This document shows, piece after piece, positions 1 to 8,363 of a DNA stretch of 64,000 nt. This DNA comes from Caenimonas soli (lineage in GTDB: Bacteria > Pseudomonadota > Gammaproteobacteria > Burkholderiales > Burkholderiaceae_C): assembly GCF_013155545.1 (NCBI RefSeq), contig NZ_JABJVV010000010.1, forward strand, positions 62,001-126,000, in the 5' to 3' direction. Under the pieces are notes generated by a model. The model was not told where the DNA came from and searched no databases. It saw only the letters and a list, made by a program, of their open reading frames with translations. The translations under genes were made by a program, and so were the position numbers. How positions within the stretch are numbered: position 1 is the first letter of the stretch; each line of letters opens with the position of its first letter.

Positions 1-530
1 CCATCGGGTTCGCGGGCGTCGCCTTGCTCGCATGGGACAAGGCCAGCTTCAAGCCGGACGCCTCGGGTGTGGCCCCGGCCTGGGCCGTGATGGCCTGCCT
101 GTTCGCGACGCTGTGCTACGGCCTGGCCGCGAGTGCGACCAAGCGCTACCTGAGCGGCGTGCCCCCGCTGGCCACCGCCACCGGCAGCCAGCTGGGTGCG
201 ACGCTCGGGCTGGCATTGCCCGCGCTCTGGTTCTGGCCCACGCAGATGCCAAGCGTGCAGGCGTGGCTGTCTCTCGTGGCGGTGGGCGTGGTCTGCACCG
301 GCATTGCGTATGTGCTGTACTTCCGCCTGATCGAGCAGGCCGGCCCTGCACGTGCACTGGCCGTGACTTTCGTCGTGCCGGTCTTCGCCGTGTTCTACGG
401 CGTGCTGTTCCTGGACGAAAGCGTCACGGGCTGGATGCTGCTGTGCGGTCTGGTTATCGTCTGCGGCACGGCCTTGTCGACCGGGCTGCTGAAACTGCCG
501 GGTCGCGTGGCCGCTAGGACGAGCACCTAA
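1..530 (+). CDS. EamA/DMT-family transporter, C-terminal part (5' truncated)
   Basis: The reading frame is open from base 3 with no start in the window, so the N-terminal half lies upstream. The visible roughly 176 residues form about five hydrophobic helices separated by short loops, ending in a basic tail. A loop of the type YFRLIEQAGPARA followed by a Pro-containing helix and a FLDE motif is typical of the second EamA repeat of drug/metabolite transporters. The likely role is small-molecule efflux across the inner membrane; the substrate cannot be inferred. Its TAA stop overlaps the stop of the convergent gene downstream. Confidence 0.85.
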   Translation, partial: IGFAGVALLAWDKASFKPDASGVAPAWAVMACLFATLCYGLAASATKRYLSGVPPLATATGSQLGATLGLALPALWFWPTQMPSVQAWLSLVAVGVVCTGIAYVLYFRLIEQAGPARALAVTFVVPVFAVFYGVLFLDESVTGWMLLCGLVIVCGTALSTGLLKLPGRVAARTST

Positions 531-835
531 AAGCGCGGCAGATCGCGCAGGCTGCGGCCGGGTTCTTCCTCATCCAGGGCCAGGGTTTCGGTGCCCTCGG
601 GCAATACGTCCACCTTGACCTCAGGCCCAGCTTGCAGGCCGCCTTCGTCATCGGGGAAGAGGCTGATCACGGTGTCGCCCTCGACCAGGCGGTCGACGAC
701 TTCGGTCAGGCGTGTGGGTGTCGGCCGCAAGTCCCAGTTCGCCTGGGTGGTGTCGATCAAGCCCATCATGGCCTCGACGATCTGCGCACCCGCGTAGCGC
801 AGGGCTGTGATGCCGTATTTAGCGTTCTCAACCAT
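527..835 (-). CDS. Hypothetical small acidic protein (102 aa)
   Basis: The ORF has an ATG start and ends convergently against the transporter gene, sharing bases at the stops. The protein is acidic, with an N-terminal helix-prone stretch (about residues 1-35) and a C-terminal half rich in Asp, Glu, Val and Gly that looks beta-rich. No signal peptide, membrane segment or catalytic motif is visible. I do not recognise the family. The convergent packing and codon use like that of its neighbours support it being real. The start codon has only a weak ribosome-binding site. Confidence 0.6.
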   Translation of the reverse strand: MVENAKYGITALRYAGAQIVEAMMGLIDTTQANWDLRPTPTRLTEVVDRLVEGDTVISLFPDDEGGLQAGPEVKVDVLPEGTETLALDEEEPGRSLRDLPRF

Positions 836-954
836 AGGATCATTGTGGAGGAATACTTAAGTAAGGCGATAAGGCAACCGCGACAAAAGCCGTGGGACCG
901 AGCCTACGGTGCGCGTCGTAGACGCCGGCCGGCGCTAAACTGACTTTGCGAAGT

Positions 955-1722
955 ATGAGCCCCCTTTCTCCGATTACAACTCTCGCCTCCGCACCGCCGG
1001 CTGCTCTCGGCAAGGCCCACTCACGAAGGCTGCGCGAGATATACCGCTCGGCCGGTTGGCCTTGCCAGGATCCGCTCGAGATCGAGCTGCTGGCGGCCGG
1101 CATGCTCGATCGTGTCCAGGCTCCGTCCGGCCACGAGTCACTGCGGGTGACCGATGCCGGTGTGCGGCTGCTGGCCGCGACCCTGGCCGCCAACCGCGCG
1201 GCCCTTTCCGCCCACGAAGCACTGGTTGAGCGCGTGGCGCTGGAGATGTCCCGCGCCGGCCGCATCGCCTGGCGCGGGCTTGGCCTGCGCGCACAAGTCC
1301 CCGCCGAGGATCCCGCCAAGCCGTTGCGCTGGTGCGTGGCCAAGCCCGACGTTTTTTCAATTCGCAATACATCGGTGGAGACCTATGTGGACCCCATCGT
1401 TCATGAGGTGAAGGTGCGGCGCGCCGACTTGCTGGGCGATTTGCGGCAGGAAGCCAAGCGGGCGGCCTACCTGGATCTGGGAGAGTGCTGGTACGTACTC
1501 GGCTGCGACGCCGAGGGGCGGTGTATTGCCGAGCCGGACGAAGTGCCGCCCGAGTGCGGCGTGCTGGTGCTGGATGGCGGGCGCCTGGTCGTGGCCCGTG
1601 CAGCGCCACGCAGGAAGCGAACTGGCCTGCCGTTTGGCGTATGGATGGCGTTGGCGAAAGCGACACCGGTACCCGGGCAGGACGGAGAGGCGCAGGCCTT
1701 GCTCGGCACGCCCCCTGCGTAG
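955..1722 (+). CDS. Hypothetical protein with PD-(D/E)xK nuclease-like core
   Basis: A protein of about 255 aa counted from the ATG at 955; a TTG at 946 in the same frame is an alternative. The central part has a KPDVF segment, then D-P-I-V-H-E-V-K (Glu about 151, Lys about 153), then R-A-D-L-L-G-D-L and a helix leading to a YLDLGECWYVL strand. This order resembles the PD-(D/E)xK superfamily, particularly MmcB-like or restriction-endonuclease-like folds in which an E-x-K strand follows PD. That similarity is by eye. The N-terminal 100 residues are helical and Ala-rich and could be a DNA-binding or winged-helix region. No partner gene is evident; the downstream small ORFs are on the opposite strand. 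Confidence 0.65.
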   Translation: MSPLSPITTLASAPPAALGKAHSRRLREIYRSAGWPCQDPLEIELLAAGMLDRVQAPSGHESLRVTDAGVRLLAATLAANRAALSAHEALVERVALEMSRAGRIAWRGLGLRAQVPAEDPAKPLRWCVAKPDVFSIRNTSVETYVDPIVHEVKVRRADLLGDLRQEAKRAAYLDLGECWYVLGCDAEGRCIAEPDEVPPECGVLVLDGGRLVVARAAPRRKRTGLPFGVWMALAKATPVPGQDGEAQALLGTPPA

Positions 1723-1728
1723 GCCCCC

Positions 1729-1872
1729 CTACTGGGTGGGGTGATCGGACTTGCCGGGCTCAGGCGTCTTCACGCGGCCCTTTTCCGGGTCAAGCGGCTC
1801 ATGCTGCGGCTCCGGGTTCACAGGCTTGGGCTGCTCCGCCGGCGGGGTCGTAGGCGCCGGGGTGCTGGCCAT
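1729..1872 (-). CDS. Very small Pro-rich protein (47 aa)
   Basis: Start ATG at 1872-1870, stop TAG at 1731-1729. The translation begins MASTPAPTTPPAEQPKPVNP and stays rich in Pro, Glu and Lys with no hydrophobic segment, so it is probably disordered and cytoplasmic. It is the last of four consecutive small minus-strand ORFs separated by 2-10 nt. Its SD is weak, so translation may depend on coupling to the ORF before it. Function unknown. Confidence 0.5.
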   Translation of the reverse strand: MASTPAPTTPPAEQPKPVNPEPQHEPLDPEKGRVKTPEPGKSDHPTQ

Positions 1873-1877
1873 GGCGG

Positions 1878-2045
1878 TTACTCGCGTTCGACGTCGCGCA
1901 GTGGCCGCCCGTCGGTTGCGGCTTCGCCCGAGGTGCCGACGCGGTCGTCGTCACTCGGAATGTCTTCCTCGTTCGCGAACTCAGGCTCCTCCTTTTCCAG
2001 CCCTCGAGGTGCTGGTATCGCGCCGGGTGCTATGGAATGGTTCAT
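1878..2045 (-). CDS. Very small acidic protein (55 aa)
   Basis: Start ATG at 2045-2043, preceded by a good GAGG ribosome-binding site 7-8 nt upstream; stop TAA at 1880-1878. The middle is very acidic (KEEPEFANEEDIPSDDD) and there is no membrane segment. It sits 5 nt before the next small ORF and 10 nt after the previous one, which suggests one transcript. The SD and the clean packing are the main evidence. Function unknown; likely an intrinsically disordered protein. Confidence 0.5.
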   Translation of the reverse strand: MNHSIAPGAIPAPRGLEKEEPEFANEEDIPSDDDRVGTSGEAATDGRPLRDVERE

Positions 2046-2055
2046 CTCGTTTTCC

Positions 2056-2208
2056 TCAAAGCGTAGGCGGTTTTCCCCGCGGATCCTCCGGCTCGGCCGG
2101 CGGCAGTTGCGGGCCGAATTCGGGCTCCACCGGCAGGCGGGTCGGATTCGGGGCCGTGGGCTCTGGCCCCGGCGACAAAGGTTCGGGTTCGACAGGGTGA
2201 GTCGACAT
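2056..2208 (-). CDS. Very small Pro/Glu-rich protein (50 aa)
   Basis: Start ATG at 2208-2206, stop TGA at 2058-2056. The sequence is a run of Pro-Glu-Pro-type elements (for example EPEPLSPGPEPTAPNPTRLP), low in complexity and without hydrophobic segments. The start lies 2 nt after the stop of the preceding small ORF, so translation is probably coupled. Its composition matches the other members of this small-ORF group. Function unknown. Confidence 0.45.
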   Translation of the reverse strand: MSTHPVEPEPLSPGPEPTAPNPTRLPVEPEFGPQLPPAEPEDPRGKPPTL

Positions 2209-2210
2209 GA

Positions 2211-2372
2211 TCAGAACGCGCTTTTGTTCCAGAGCGCGGGATCGATGGGCTGGGTGGCCGCCGCTTCGCGCGCTTCAGGCCTGGTTTCGTTCGGCGGCGA
2301 AAAGCCATCTTCGAGCGAGGGCGCCTCGGGTTCGCTGGAATGCAAGCTCGGGTCAACGTCATAGGGGATCAT
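2211..2372 (-). CDS. Very small acidic/Pro-rich protein (53 aa), first of a small-ORF group
   Basis: Start ATG at 2372-2370 with a strong AAAGGAG ribosome-binding site 5-6 nt upstream; stop TGA at 2213-2211. The protein begins MIPYDVDPSLHSSEPEAPS and ends in an Ala/Asp-Pro stretch with a WNKSAF tail. It is the first of four adjacent tiny ORFs on the minus strand (2372 down to 1729). The strong SD is the best single piece of evidence that the group is translated. Function unknown. Confidence 0.55.
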   Translation of the reverse strand: MIPYDVDPSLHSSEPEAPSLEDGFSPPNETRPEAREAAATQPIDPALWNKSAF

Positions 2373-2465
2373 GCGAACTCCTTTTGACCCGATGGTGGCA
2401 GTGGTCCGGTCGGGGCGGCCTCAGCGAGCACGCCAAACGCGTGTCGGCCCGCGCCGACGGGCGCG

Positions 2466-2741
2466 TCAGGTGTTTTCGTGCACCAGCCGCTGAGCTTCAC
2501 GTCTGACGACGGTGCTGGGCTCATGCGTGAAAGGCAGGCGCGGCAACCCGATCAGGGCCTGCAGGTTGGCGTGGGCGCGGTCCATGTCGCTGCCGATCAT
2601 GGCCAGCGCCACTTCGTGGCCAGGCTCAGTGCGCGCAATTTCGAGATAAGCGGCGCGCAGGCGCTGATAGTCAGCCTCCGCACGCGCAACTTCCTGCTGC
2701 AAGGCCTGCAATCTCGAATGTTCGGTTCGGCTGTGGCGCAT
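2466..2741 (-). CDS. Hypothetical small coiled-coil protein (91 aa)
   Basis: A short helical protein: residues about 5-40 have heptad-like Leu/Ala spacing (RLQALQQEVARAEADYQRLR) and the rest is mixed charged helix. There is no signal peptide or cysteine. A GCATGC-rich palindromic stretch lies at the start codon (2738-2752), and no convincing SD is seen. It precedes the four-ORF Pro/Glu-rich group on the same strand with a gap of about 90 nt. Family not recognised. Confidence 0.5.
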   Translation of the reverse strand: MRHSRTEHSRLQALQQEVARAEADYQRLRAAYLEIARTEPGHEVALAMIGSDMDRAHANLQALIGLPRLPFTHEPSTVVRREAQRLVHENT

Positions 2742-2750
2742 GCAAGCATG

Positions 2751-2894
2751 CTAAGTAGCGCGACATTTCTCACGTGTAGGACAAGTCAGACAACTGCCGC
2801 AGGCCCCCTCCGGCCCGGTCCGGACCGTGGTTGCGAGGCAGCAGGTCTCCAGTTGCCGCAGGGCAACCCGGCAGCGGTTCGGCGCCCACTTCAT
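2751..2894 (-). CDS. Possible small Cys-rich protein (47 aa)
   Basis: From the ATG at 2894 the ORF gives a 47-aa basic peptide with seven cysteines, four of them in a C-terminal CGSCLTCPTREKC arrangement that could bind a metal or form a small zinc knuckle. A GTG at 2933 could extend it by 13 residues. It sits just upstream of the coiled-coil ORF on the same strand. Length is near the noise limit in GC-rich DNA, so this is a tentative call based on cysteine spacing. Confidence 0.35.
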   Translation of the reverse strand: MKWAPNRCRVALRQLETCCLATTVRTGPEGACGSCLTCPTREKCRAT

Positions 2895-2965
2895 GACGAG
2901 GGCGACGACGGTGCGTCCGCGTCGTAAAAACACGCTTTTACGCGTCGTCGCGTAAGCGCACCAGA

Positions 2966-2985
2966 ACTATCGCCCGAGTCCTACA
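2966..2985 (+). promoter_or_regulatory. Candidate regulator site ACTATCGC-N4-GTCCTACA
   Basis: The 20-bp element ACTATCGC (2966-2973), four bases, then GTCCTACA (2978-2985) lies about 180 nt upstream of the first gene of the plus-strand exopolysaccharide operon. The same element, matching at 17 of 20 positions and in the same orientation relative to its gene, occurs upstream of epsA at 24094-24075. This suggests a shared operator or promoter element. The factor is unknown; EpsA itself is a candidate. Confidence 0.4.
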
Positions 2986-3165
2986 CGGTGCCCCATGGGC
3001 GGCTCCTACGATCAGTCAGGCTCATCCTCTCGCACCGATGCAGCTCTGCCTTCATCGATGGCGGCAAGCGTATCCGTGCAATAGCCTGAACGAGCCATGA
3101 CCCACGCCTTTTTGATTGTTGATGGTGACGCAAAATCAGTTTGACCTTATTGCCAGGAGAGCCAG

Positions 3166-3513
3166 ATGCACAGTTTACTGACCGCTGTCGTTCTCTGCAT
3201 TTTTGCGCACGCTGCCCTCGCGCAGTGCGTGGACTCCTTACCTACCGCTCTCGACACGCGTCCGGGCGCCGAAGTCGTCAAGAAGACCAAGCCAGCACCC
3301 ATGCCGACAGCAGGCGCCGTGCGTCCCGGGGGCGAGTTGATCAAGACCGCTGCAGCCGGCACGCACGACGCACCGCCCATCGCACGCGAAGTTTCAGCCA
3401 GGGCCACCGCGGACCAGGAGGAGCCGCCACGGCGGGGCGGGCCCGCCATGCTGCTCGCGGCGTTGGCGCTCATGTCAGGCATAGCGCTGCGGCGCTACGG
3501 CGCGAATAAATGA
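3166..3513 (+). CDS. Exported small protein with C-terminal membrane tail, first gene of EPS operon
   Basis: A 115-aa protein with a clear signal peptide (residues 1-19, cleavage after AHAALA), a Pro/Lys/Ala-rich soluble middle, then a Gly-Gly-Pro motif, one hydrophobic helix (about 92-107) and a basic RRYGANK end. The three-part C-terminus resembles protein-sorting tails such as GlyGly-CTERM, but no matching sorting protease is visible here. An AGGAGAG ribosome-binding site precedes the ATG. The stop overlaps the flippase start (ATGA), so it belongs to the EPS operon. Function unknown. Confidence 0.7.
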   Translation: MHSLLTAVVLCIFAHAALAQCVDSLPTALDTRPGAEVVKKTKPAPMPTAGAVRPGGELIKTAAAGTHDAPPIAREVSARATADQEEPPRRGGPAMLLAALALMSGIALRRYGANK

Positions 3514-4997
3514 CAGCAGGCGGTCTGGCCACCTCGGCGGAGCGGGCGCTGAAATGGAGCGCGCTCACGACCATCGCCCGGTTCGCGCTGCAGCTGGTGG
3601 CACAAATCGCACTGGCCCGCATGCTGGGGCCGGAGAATTTCGGCGTGTACGGCATCGGCATGGCGATCCTCACCTTCGCCACATTCCTGGCGGGCGGCAG
3701 TTTCAGCTGGAACCTGATGCTGCTGCCCACCGTGACGCGTGACGACATCCGCTTTTCATTCACCTGGCAGATGATGGCCGGCCTCCTGTGTGCCGCTGCG
3801 ATGTACGCAGCGGCGCCGGCGATCGCGGTTTTCTTCTCCGACCCGCGCGTGGAGGGCATGGTGCAGTTGCTTGCACTCGCGAGCTTGCTGATGGCCGCCG
3901 GCGCGCCGGCGACTTGCCTGCTGCAGCGCGACCTGAACTTCCGCGCGCTCGGCCTGATACAGATCGCCAGCTACGCGGCGGGCTACCTGGCAGTGGGCAT
4001 TCCGATGGCATTGAACGGATATGGCGCCTATGCGCTGGGCGCCGCATGCGTGGTGCAGTCGGCCGTCACCCTTATCGGGGTCTATGCGGCCAGGCCCCAT
4101 CCGCTGCGCCCCCTCTTCTCTCACGTGGGCGGCGCCGCCGCGCTCTCCACCGGGCGTACCGTTTTCCTCACCAACGTGGTGAACTGGTTGCTGGGCAATC
4201 TCGATCGCGTGCTGATCGGGCGCGTGCTCAATGCGCACGCGGTGGGCCTCTACACCGTGGCGTACAACCTCGCCTCGATTCCCAACGTGTTGCTGGTAGG
4301 TTCGCTGCAGCCGGCCTTCCTGGCCACGGGCGCCAAGCTGCAGGGTGAACCCGAGCGGCTGGCCCAGGGATGGCTACTGGCGATGGCCTGCATCCTGGTG
4401 CTGGTGACTCCCGTCTCGGTGGCGCTGGCGCTGTTGTCCGCGGACTTGGTGAGCCTGCTGTATGGACGGGCGTGGATGGAATCGGCGTGGGTGCTGGCGG
4501 TGCTCTTCCTGTGCCTGCCGGCCTGGGCGTGCCTGGGACTGACGACGCCCGTGTTGTGGAACACCGGACGCAAGCACCAGGAATGCCTGCTGCAGCTGCC
4601 CTTGCTGGCGCTGGCCGGGCCGGCCTGGTGGCTGTTTGCGCCCGCGGGCATTCGTGGTGTCGCTATCGTCTCGGCGATCGTCATCTTCGCCCGCGCGCTG
4701 GTGATCGTGACGGCCGCCCTGAATGCCCTGCAACTGCGGTGGTTGACGATCGTGCCTTATGCGGCGCGCGGACTGTGCCTTTCAGTCGTCGCAGCCGTTG
4801 CCGTGCTGGCGGGCCAGCACGCTGTCGCCACGCTGACCTTCCCCGGTGTATCGCTGTATGCGGGTGGCATGTGCGCGATGGCGGCGATGCTGTTGCTGAT
4901 CCTGGTGCGGCCCCAGGTACTGGGCCTGGAGGCACGTAGCGCCCTCGCCAGGCTTGTTCCCGGCTTCGGGTTGGGCGATCCCGGGGGGCAGGCATGA
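3510..4997 (+). CDS. Wzx-type polysaccharide flippase (MATE/PST family)
   Basis: A 495-aa very hydrophobic protein with about 12-14 predicted membrane helices. The N-terminus (S-A-L-T-T-I-A-R-F-A-L-Q-L-V) followed by ARMLGPENFGVYGIG is characteristic of polysaccharide-transporter flippases. It would translocate undecaprenyl-linked EPS repeat units from the cytoplasmic to the periplasmic face of the inner membrane. It overlaps both neighbours by 4 nt and is followed by a ligase/polymerase and glycosyltransferases, consistent with a Wzx/Wzy-dependent pathway. Confidence 0.9.
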   Translation: MTAGGLATSAERALKWSALTTIARFALQLVAQIALARMLGPENFGVYGIGMAILTFATFLAGGSFSWNLMLLPTVTRDDIRFSFTWQMMAGLLCAAAMYAAAPAIAVFFSDPRVEGMVQLLALASLLMAAGAPATCLLQRDLNFRALGLIQIASYAAGYLAVGIPMALNGYGAYALGAACVVQSAVTLIGVYAARPHPLRPLFSHVGGAAALSTGRTVFLTNVVNWLLGNLDRVLIGRVLNAHAVGLYTVAYNLASIPNVLLVGSLQPAFLATGAKLQGEPERLAQGWLLAMACILVLVTPVSVALALLSADLVSLLYGRAWMESAWVLAVLFLCLPAWACLGLTTPVLWNTGRKHQECLLQLPLLALAGPAWWLFAPAGIRGVAIVSAIVIFARALVIVTAALNALQLRWLTIVPYAARGLCLSVVAAVAVLAGQHAVATLTFPGVSLYAGGMCAMAAMLLLILVRPQVLGLEARSALARLVPGFGLGDPGGQA

Positions 4998-6325
4998 TGA
5001 AACGCCCTATCGGTTTCCTCCACTGGGTTTTCCCCGCGATGCTGGCGATGGTGGCCCTCACCGCGCTGCTGTCGGGGCGCGACCTTTCACAAAATTTCAA
5101 CGAGCTGGCGGGCGGCGGCGGCGTTCAACATCCTTTCATTCCGTGGGCGCAGCGAGTTGTCTCGCTGATCCTCCTGGCCGCGTCCGCCGAACGGATCTTC
5201 AACCATTTCGCTTCGCACAGGCGCATGCCTTCGCCGGTGCTCACCGCCGCCTTCGTCATTTTCTGGCTGTGCGGCGTGGCCGTTCCGGCATTGCTCGGCT
5301 CGCACCCGCGCATCGCGCACGAGTATCTCTACCCGCTCGTCTTCGGCTTCGCGGCCTTGCTGACCACGGTGCCGGAGCGCGAGAAGATCCTGGGCGCGTC
5401 CCGCAACGCATTGTTCTTGTTGATACTGGCCGGCGTCTTGCTCATACCGCTGATGCCGGCGCTCGTCATGGACGCCTCGTACCGGCAGGGTTTGATTCCG
5501 GGCCTGCCGCGCCACGGTGGCCTGGCGCCGCATCCAGTGGCAATGGGCATGTTCACCGTCACGGCGCTTCTTTGCCTGTGGTGCAAGCCATTCGGCAATC
5601 GCTGGCTCAACCGGGCCGCGTGGCTCCTGGGTCTCGGGGTGTTGTTCATTGCACAGTCCAAGACTTCGTGGATTGCTTTCCTGCTCTGCGCGATGACCAT
5701 GCTGGCCGTGCGCAACGGCCCAAGCGCCTGGCACCGCCTTGGCGACCCCAGGGACGGCGCCTTCGGCGTCGCCGCCTGCCTGTCGGCCATCGCCATCGCC
5801 CTGGTGCTTCTGTGGGGACTGGTGTTCGCAGACGTCGGTTCCGACGTCGCCAGCTTCTTCGACACCGCGCAGGGCGCACAACTGGTATCGATGACCGGAC
5901 GCGACCAGATTTGGGCGGTTGCCATGGAAGAGTGGCAGGCCAACCCGCTGTTCGGCTACGGGCCCGATCTGTGGAACGACGCGTTCCGCGCGAGCATCAA
6001 CATGCCTAACGCGACCAATGCGCACAATCAATTCATGGACACGCTGGCGCGCTCCGGCAGCGTGGGAGCTGCCGCCCTGGTGCTCTACGCCCTTGTCCTG
6101 CTGGTCCTTTCCGTGCGCTATGCCAGGTCCACCCAAGGGCTCAGCCTTGCCCTGTTCGTGGCGCTGGCACTGCTGTCGGTCAGCGAAGTCCCGCTCATCC
6201 TGCTCGGCTATGGAACTGAAATCTTCGCGCACCTGCTGCTGATCATCACGCTGGCCTCGGCCGCCAGCGCCCGCGTGCCTGCCGCCGATGTCCGCACGAG
6301 CACCATTTACCGGACCGCCTCATGA
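4994..6325 (+). CDS. O-antigen ligase/Wzy-like membrane protein
   Basis: A 443-aa protein with about 10-12 membrane helices and one long periplasmic loop (about residues 275-345) containing [22 protein letters not shown] and a following HNQFMD motif. These are hallmarks of the O-antigen ligase/polymerase (Wzy_C) fold, in which the loop carries the catalytic Arg and His. It probably polymerises EPS repeat units in the periplasm. It lies directly downstream of the flippase (4-nt overlap). A ligase function transferring glycan to another acceptor is the alternative. Confidence 0.85.
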   Translation: MMKRPIGFLHWVFPAMLAMVALTALLSGRDLSQNFNELAGGGGVQHPFIPWAQRVVSLILLAASAERIFNHFASHRRMPSPVLTAAFVIFWLCGVAVPALLGSHPRIAHEYLYPLVFGFAALLTTVPEREKILGASRNALFLLILAGVLLIPLMPALVMDASYRQGLIPGLPRHGGLAPHPVAMGMFTVTALLCLWCKPFGNRWLNRAAWLLGLGVLFIAQSKTSWIAFLLCAMTMLAVRNGPSAWHRLGDPRDGAFGVAACLSAIAIALVLLWGLVFADVGSDVASFFDTAQGAQLVSMTGRDQIWAVAMEEWQANPLFGYGPDLWNDAFRASINMPNATNAHNQFMDTLARSGSVGAAALVLYALVLLVLSVRYARSTQGLSLALFVALALLSVSEVPLILLGYGTEIFAHLLLIITLASAASARVPAADVRTSTIYRTAS

Positions 6326-7290
6326 AATTCTCAGTGGTCATACCCCTGTACAACAAGGCCCGGTTCATCGAAGGAACGGTGCGCTCGGCCCTGGCCCAGA
6401 CCCTGCCTGCGCACGAGATCATCGTGGTGGACGACGGCTCCACCGACGGCAGCGCCGAACTGGTCGAGACAATCGGCGACCCGCGGGTGCGGTTGGTGCG
6501 GCAAGCCAACGCCGGCGTCTCGGCGGCGCGCAATCGTGGCATCGCGATGGCGCAGGGCGAGTGGGTCGCGTTCCTGGACGGGGACGACTGGCACCACCCT
6601 GAATTCCTGGCGGGGCTGGCTCGCGCGCATCGGGCCTATCCCGACGCCGACATGCTCGCGACGGCCTTCCGGCAGGTGTACGAAAGCGATGGCGGCGACC
6701 TGGACGAGTGGCCCGTGCCAGAGGCGTTCTGCGAAATCGAACTGATCGACGACCTGCGCGCGCGCTGGATGAAGAGCATGCCCTTCTTCACCAGCAGCCT
6801 GGCCGTGCGCACCGAGCGCCTGCGCCAGATGCGGCCGTGCTTCGTGGAGGGCGAGTCGCATGGGGAGGATCTCGACCTGTGGTTTCGCCTCGCCGACGAA
6901 ACCCCTGTTGCACTGGCTCACGTGCCGCTCGCCGCTTACCGGGTCGCCGTGCCCGGTTCGCTGACGGCGGCGCAACCCCGCGGGCTGGCGCCTTTCATGG
7001 TGAGGATGCGCCAGCGGGCACTGGATGGCACCATCCCCTCGCGGCACAGGCGCTCGGCACTGTGGTTCGTGGCCCAGCAAGAGATCACGCTGGCGCGCGA
7101 ACTGCTGGCCGCAGGCAGGCGCCGCGATGCACTGCGCTGCCTGATGCGCGCCCGGCATGCGGCAACCGGCAGAAGGTGGCAGTTGACGGCGCTGATGGCG
7201 CTGCTGCTGCCCGCCAACGTGGCCGACCGCTGGCAGCGCTGGCGCCTTCGCGCCGCCGACCAGTTCGCCCAGCAAGGAACGCTCCCATGA
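6322..7290 (+). CDS. Family 2 glycosyltransferase
   Basis: A 322-aa GT-A fold enzyme. It begins with [13 protein letters not shown], has VDDGSTDGS (about residues 36-44), the [12 protein letters not shown] acceptor-side segment and the metal-binding FLDGDDW motif (about 86-92). [12 protein letters not shown] element further on supplies the catalytic-base region. It likely transfers a nucleotide-sugar residue onto the lipid-linked EPS intermediate on the cytoplasmic face. Its start overlaps the preceding stop and its stop overlaps the next start. Confidence 0.9.
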   Translation: MKFSVVIPLYNKARFIEGTVRSALAQTLPAHEIIVVDDGSTDGSAELVETIGDPRVRLVRQANAGVSAARNRGIAMAQGEWVAFLDGDDWHHPEFLAGLARAHRAYPDADMLATAFRQVYESDGGDLDEWPVPEAFCEIELIDDLRARWMKSMPFFTSSLAVRTERLRQMRPCFVEGESHGEDLDLWFRLADETPVALAHVPLAAYRVAVPGSLTAAQPRGLAPFMVRMRQRALDGTIPSRHRRSALWFVAQQEITLARELLAAGRRRDALRCLMRARHAATGRRWQLTALMALLLPANVADRWQRWRLRAADQFAQQGTLP

Positions 7291-8363
7291 ACGCAGCGTC
7301 CCCTTCAAATCCCGGACGCCGGGCGGCGCGATGCAACGTGTCCGTGATCATCAAGGCGTACAACGAAGAGAAGAACATCTGCGCGGCCATCGAGTCCAGC
7401 CTCGCGGCGGTTGCCGAGGTGGGCGGCGAGGTGATCCTCGCGGACGGCCACTCGACCGACCGCACCGTGGAGCTGGCCTCGCAGTATCCGATTCGCGTCG
7501 TGCAGCTGTTGAACGGGAGCGAGCGATGCTGCGGCGTCGGTCCGCAGTTGGGCTACCAACATTCGCGCGGCGAGTATGTCTATTTGCTGGATGGCGACAT
7601 GCGGATGGTGCGGGGCTTCCTGCCGGACGCGCTCTCGTTTCTCGCACAGCATCCCGAGGCTGCCGGCGTGGGTGGCCGGCTGGTCGAGCTCAACACCGAA
7701 AGCCTCGAGTACCGCGAGCGCGGACTGCGCGCGGCCGCGCACCTGTCGCCGGGTGAAGTCGATCGGCTCGACGGCGGCGGGCTCTACCGGCGCCGGGCCA
7801 TCGAGGAGTGCGGCTACGTCTCGGACCGCAACTTGCACAGCTACGAAGAATTCGATCTGGCCGCGCGCCTGCGGTCGCTTGGCTGGAAGCTGTGGCGCAT
7901 TCCCGTGGATGTCGCCACCCACTACGGCCATGACATCCCGCCCTATCAGTTGCTGCTGCGCCGCTGGCGCAGCAGGTACGCGTTCGGCCTCGGCGAGCTG
8001 CTCGGCGCCGCGGCCGGCCAGCGGCACATGCGGCTGGTGTGGCGTGATCTGCGCGAGCTGCGCATCTACCTGGGCGTGCTTGTCTGGTGGGCCGTCCTGC
8101 TCGCGATTCCGTTCTGGCAAGCGCCGGTGCCCGTGCGCGTCTTGGGCTTCGCGGCGGCGGCTGCGGCACCGCTGCTGCTCATGGCGTGGCGCAAACGTTC
8201 CTGGACGCGCGCCGCCTATTCGGTCGCCTCATGGTGCTTCGCCGCCGCCGGGCTGGTGCGTGGACTACTCCATCGACGCCGCCCGGCACGCGAGCGCATT
8301 GCAAGCCGCGTCGTCCAGGAACCGCCCCAGGCTTTGGAACCCCGCTACGAACACTACGCATGA
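7287..8363 (+). CDS. Family 2 glycosyltransferase with C-terminal membrane helices
   Basis: The start is the ATG at 7287, overlapping the previous TGA; reading further upstream in this frame is only an antisense-free shadow of the neighbour. The 358-aa protein has [13 protein letters not shown], an ADGHSTDRT motif in place of the usual DDGSTD, and LLDGDMRM as the DxD element. An E-E-F-D-L-A-A-R-L segment marks the catalytic base. Residues about 270-335 contain two to three hydrophobic helices that would anchor it to the inner membrane. It is part of the EPS operon. Confidence 0.88.
   Translation: MNAASPSNPGRRAARCNVSVIIKAYNEEKNICAAIESSLAAVAEVGGEVILADGHSTDRTVELASQYPIRVVQLLNGSERCCGVGPQLGYQHSRGEYVYLLDGDMRMVRGFLPDALSFLAQHPEAAGVGGRLVELNTESLEYRERGLRAAAHLSPGEVDRLDGGGLYRRRAIEECGYVSDRNLHSYEEFDLAARLRSLGWKLWRIPVDVATHYGHDIPPYQLLLRRWRSRYAFGLGELLGAAAGQRHMRLVWRDLRELRIYLGVLVWWAVLLAIPFWQAPVPVRVLGFAAAAAAPLLLMAWRKRSWTRAAYSVASWCFAAAGLVRGLLHRRRPARERIASRVVQEPPQALEPRYEHYA

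Noticed and set aside
1741..2364. 207-codon plus-strand frame over the small-ORF group
   Set aside because: Arg/Gly/Ser-rich translation without SD; the minus-strand ORFs have better starts, SDs and packing.
2923..2942. CGTAAAA-N6-TTTTACG hairpin as a terminator
   Set aside because: It has an AT-rich 7-bp stem with no GC-rich part or T-run, and no gene clearly ends there; it may be chance or a weak operator.
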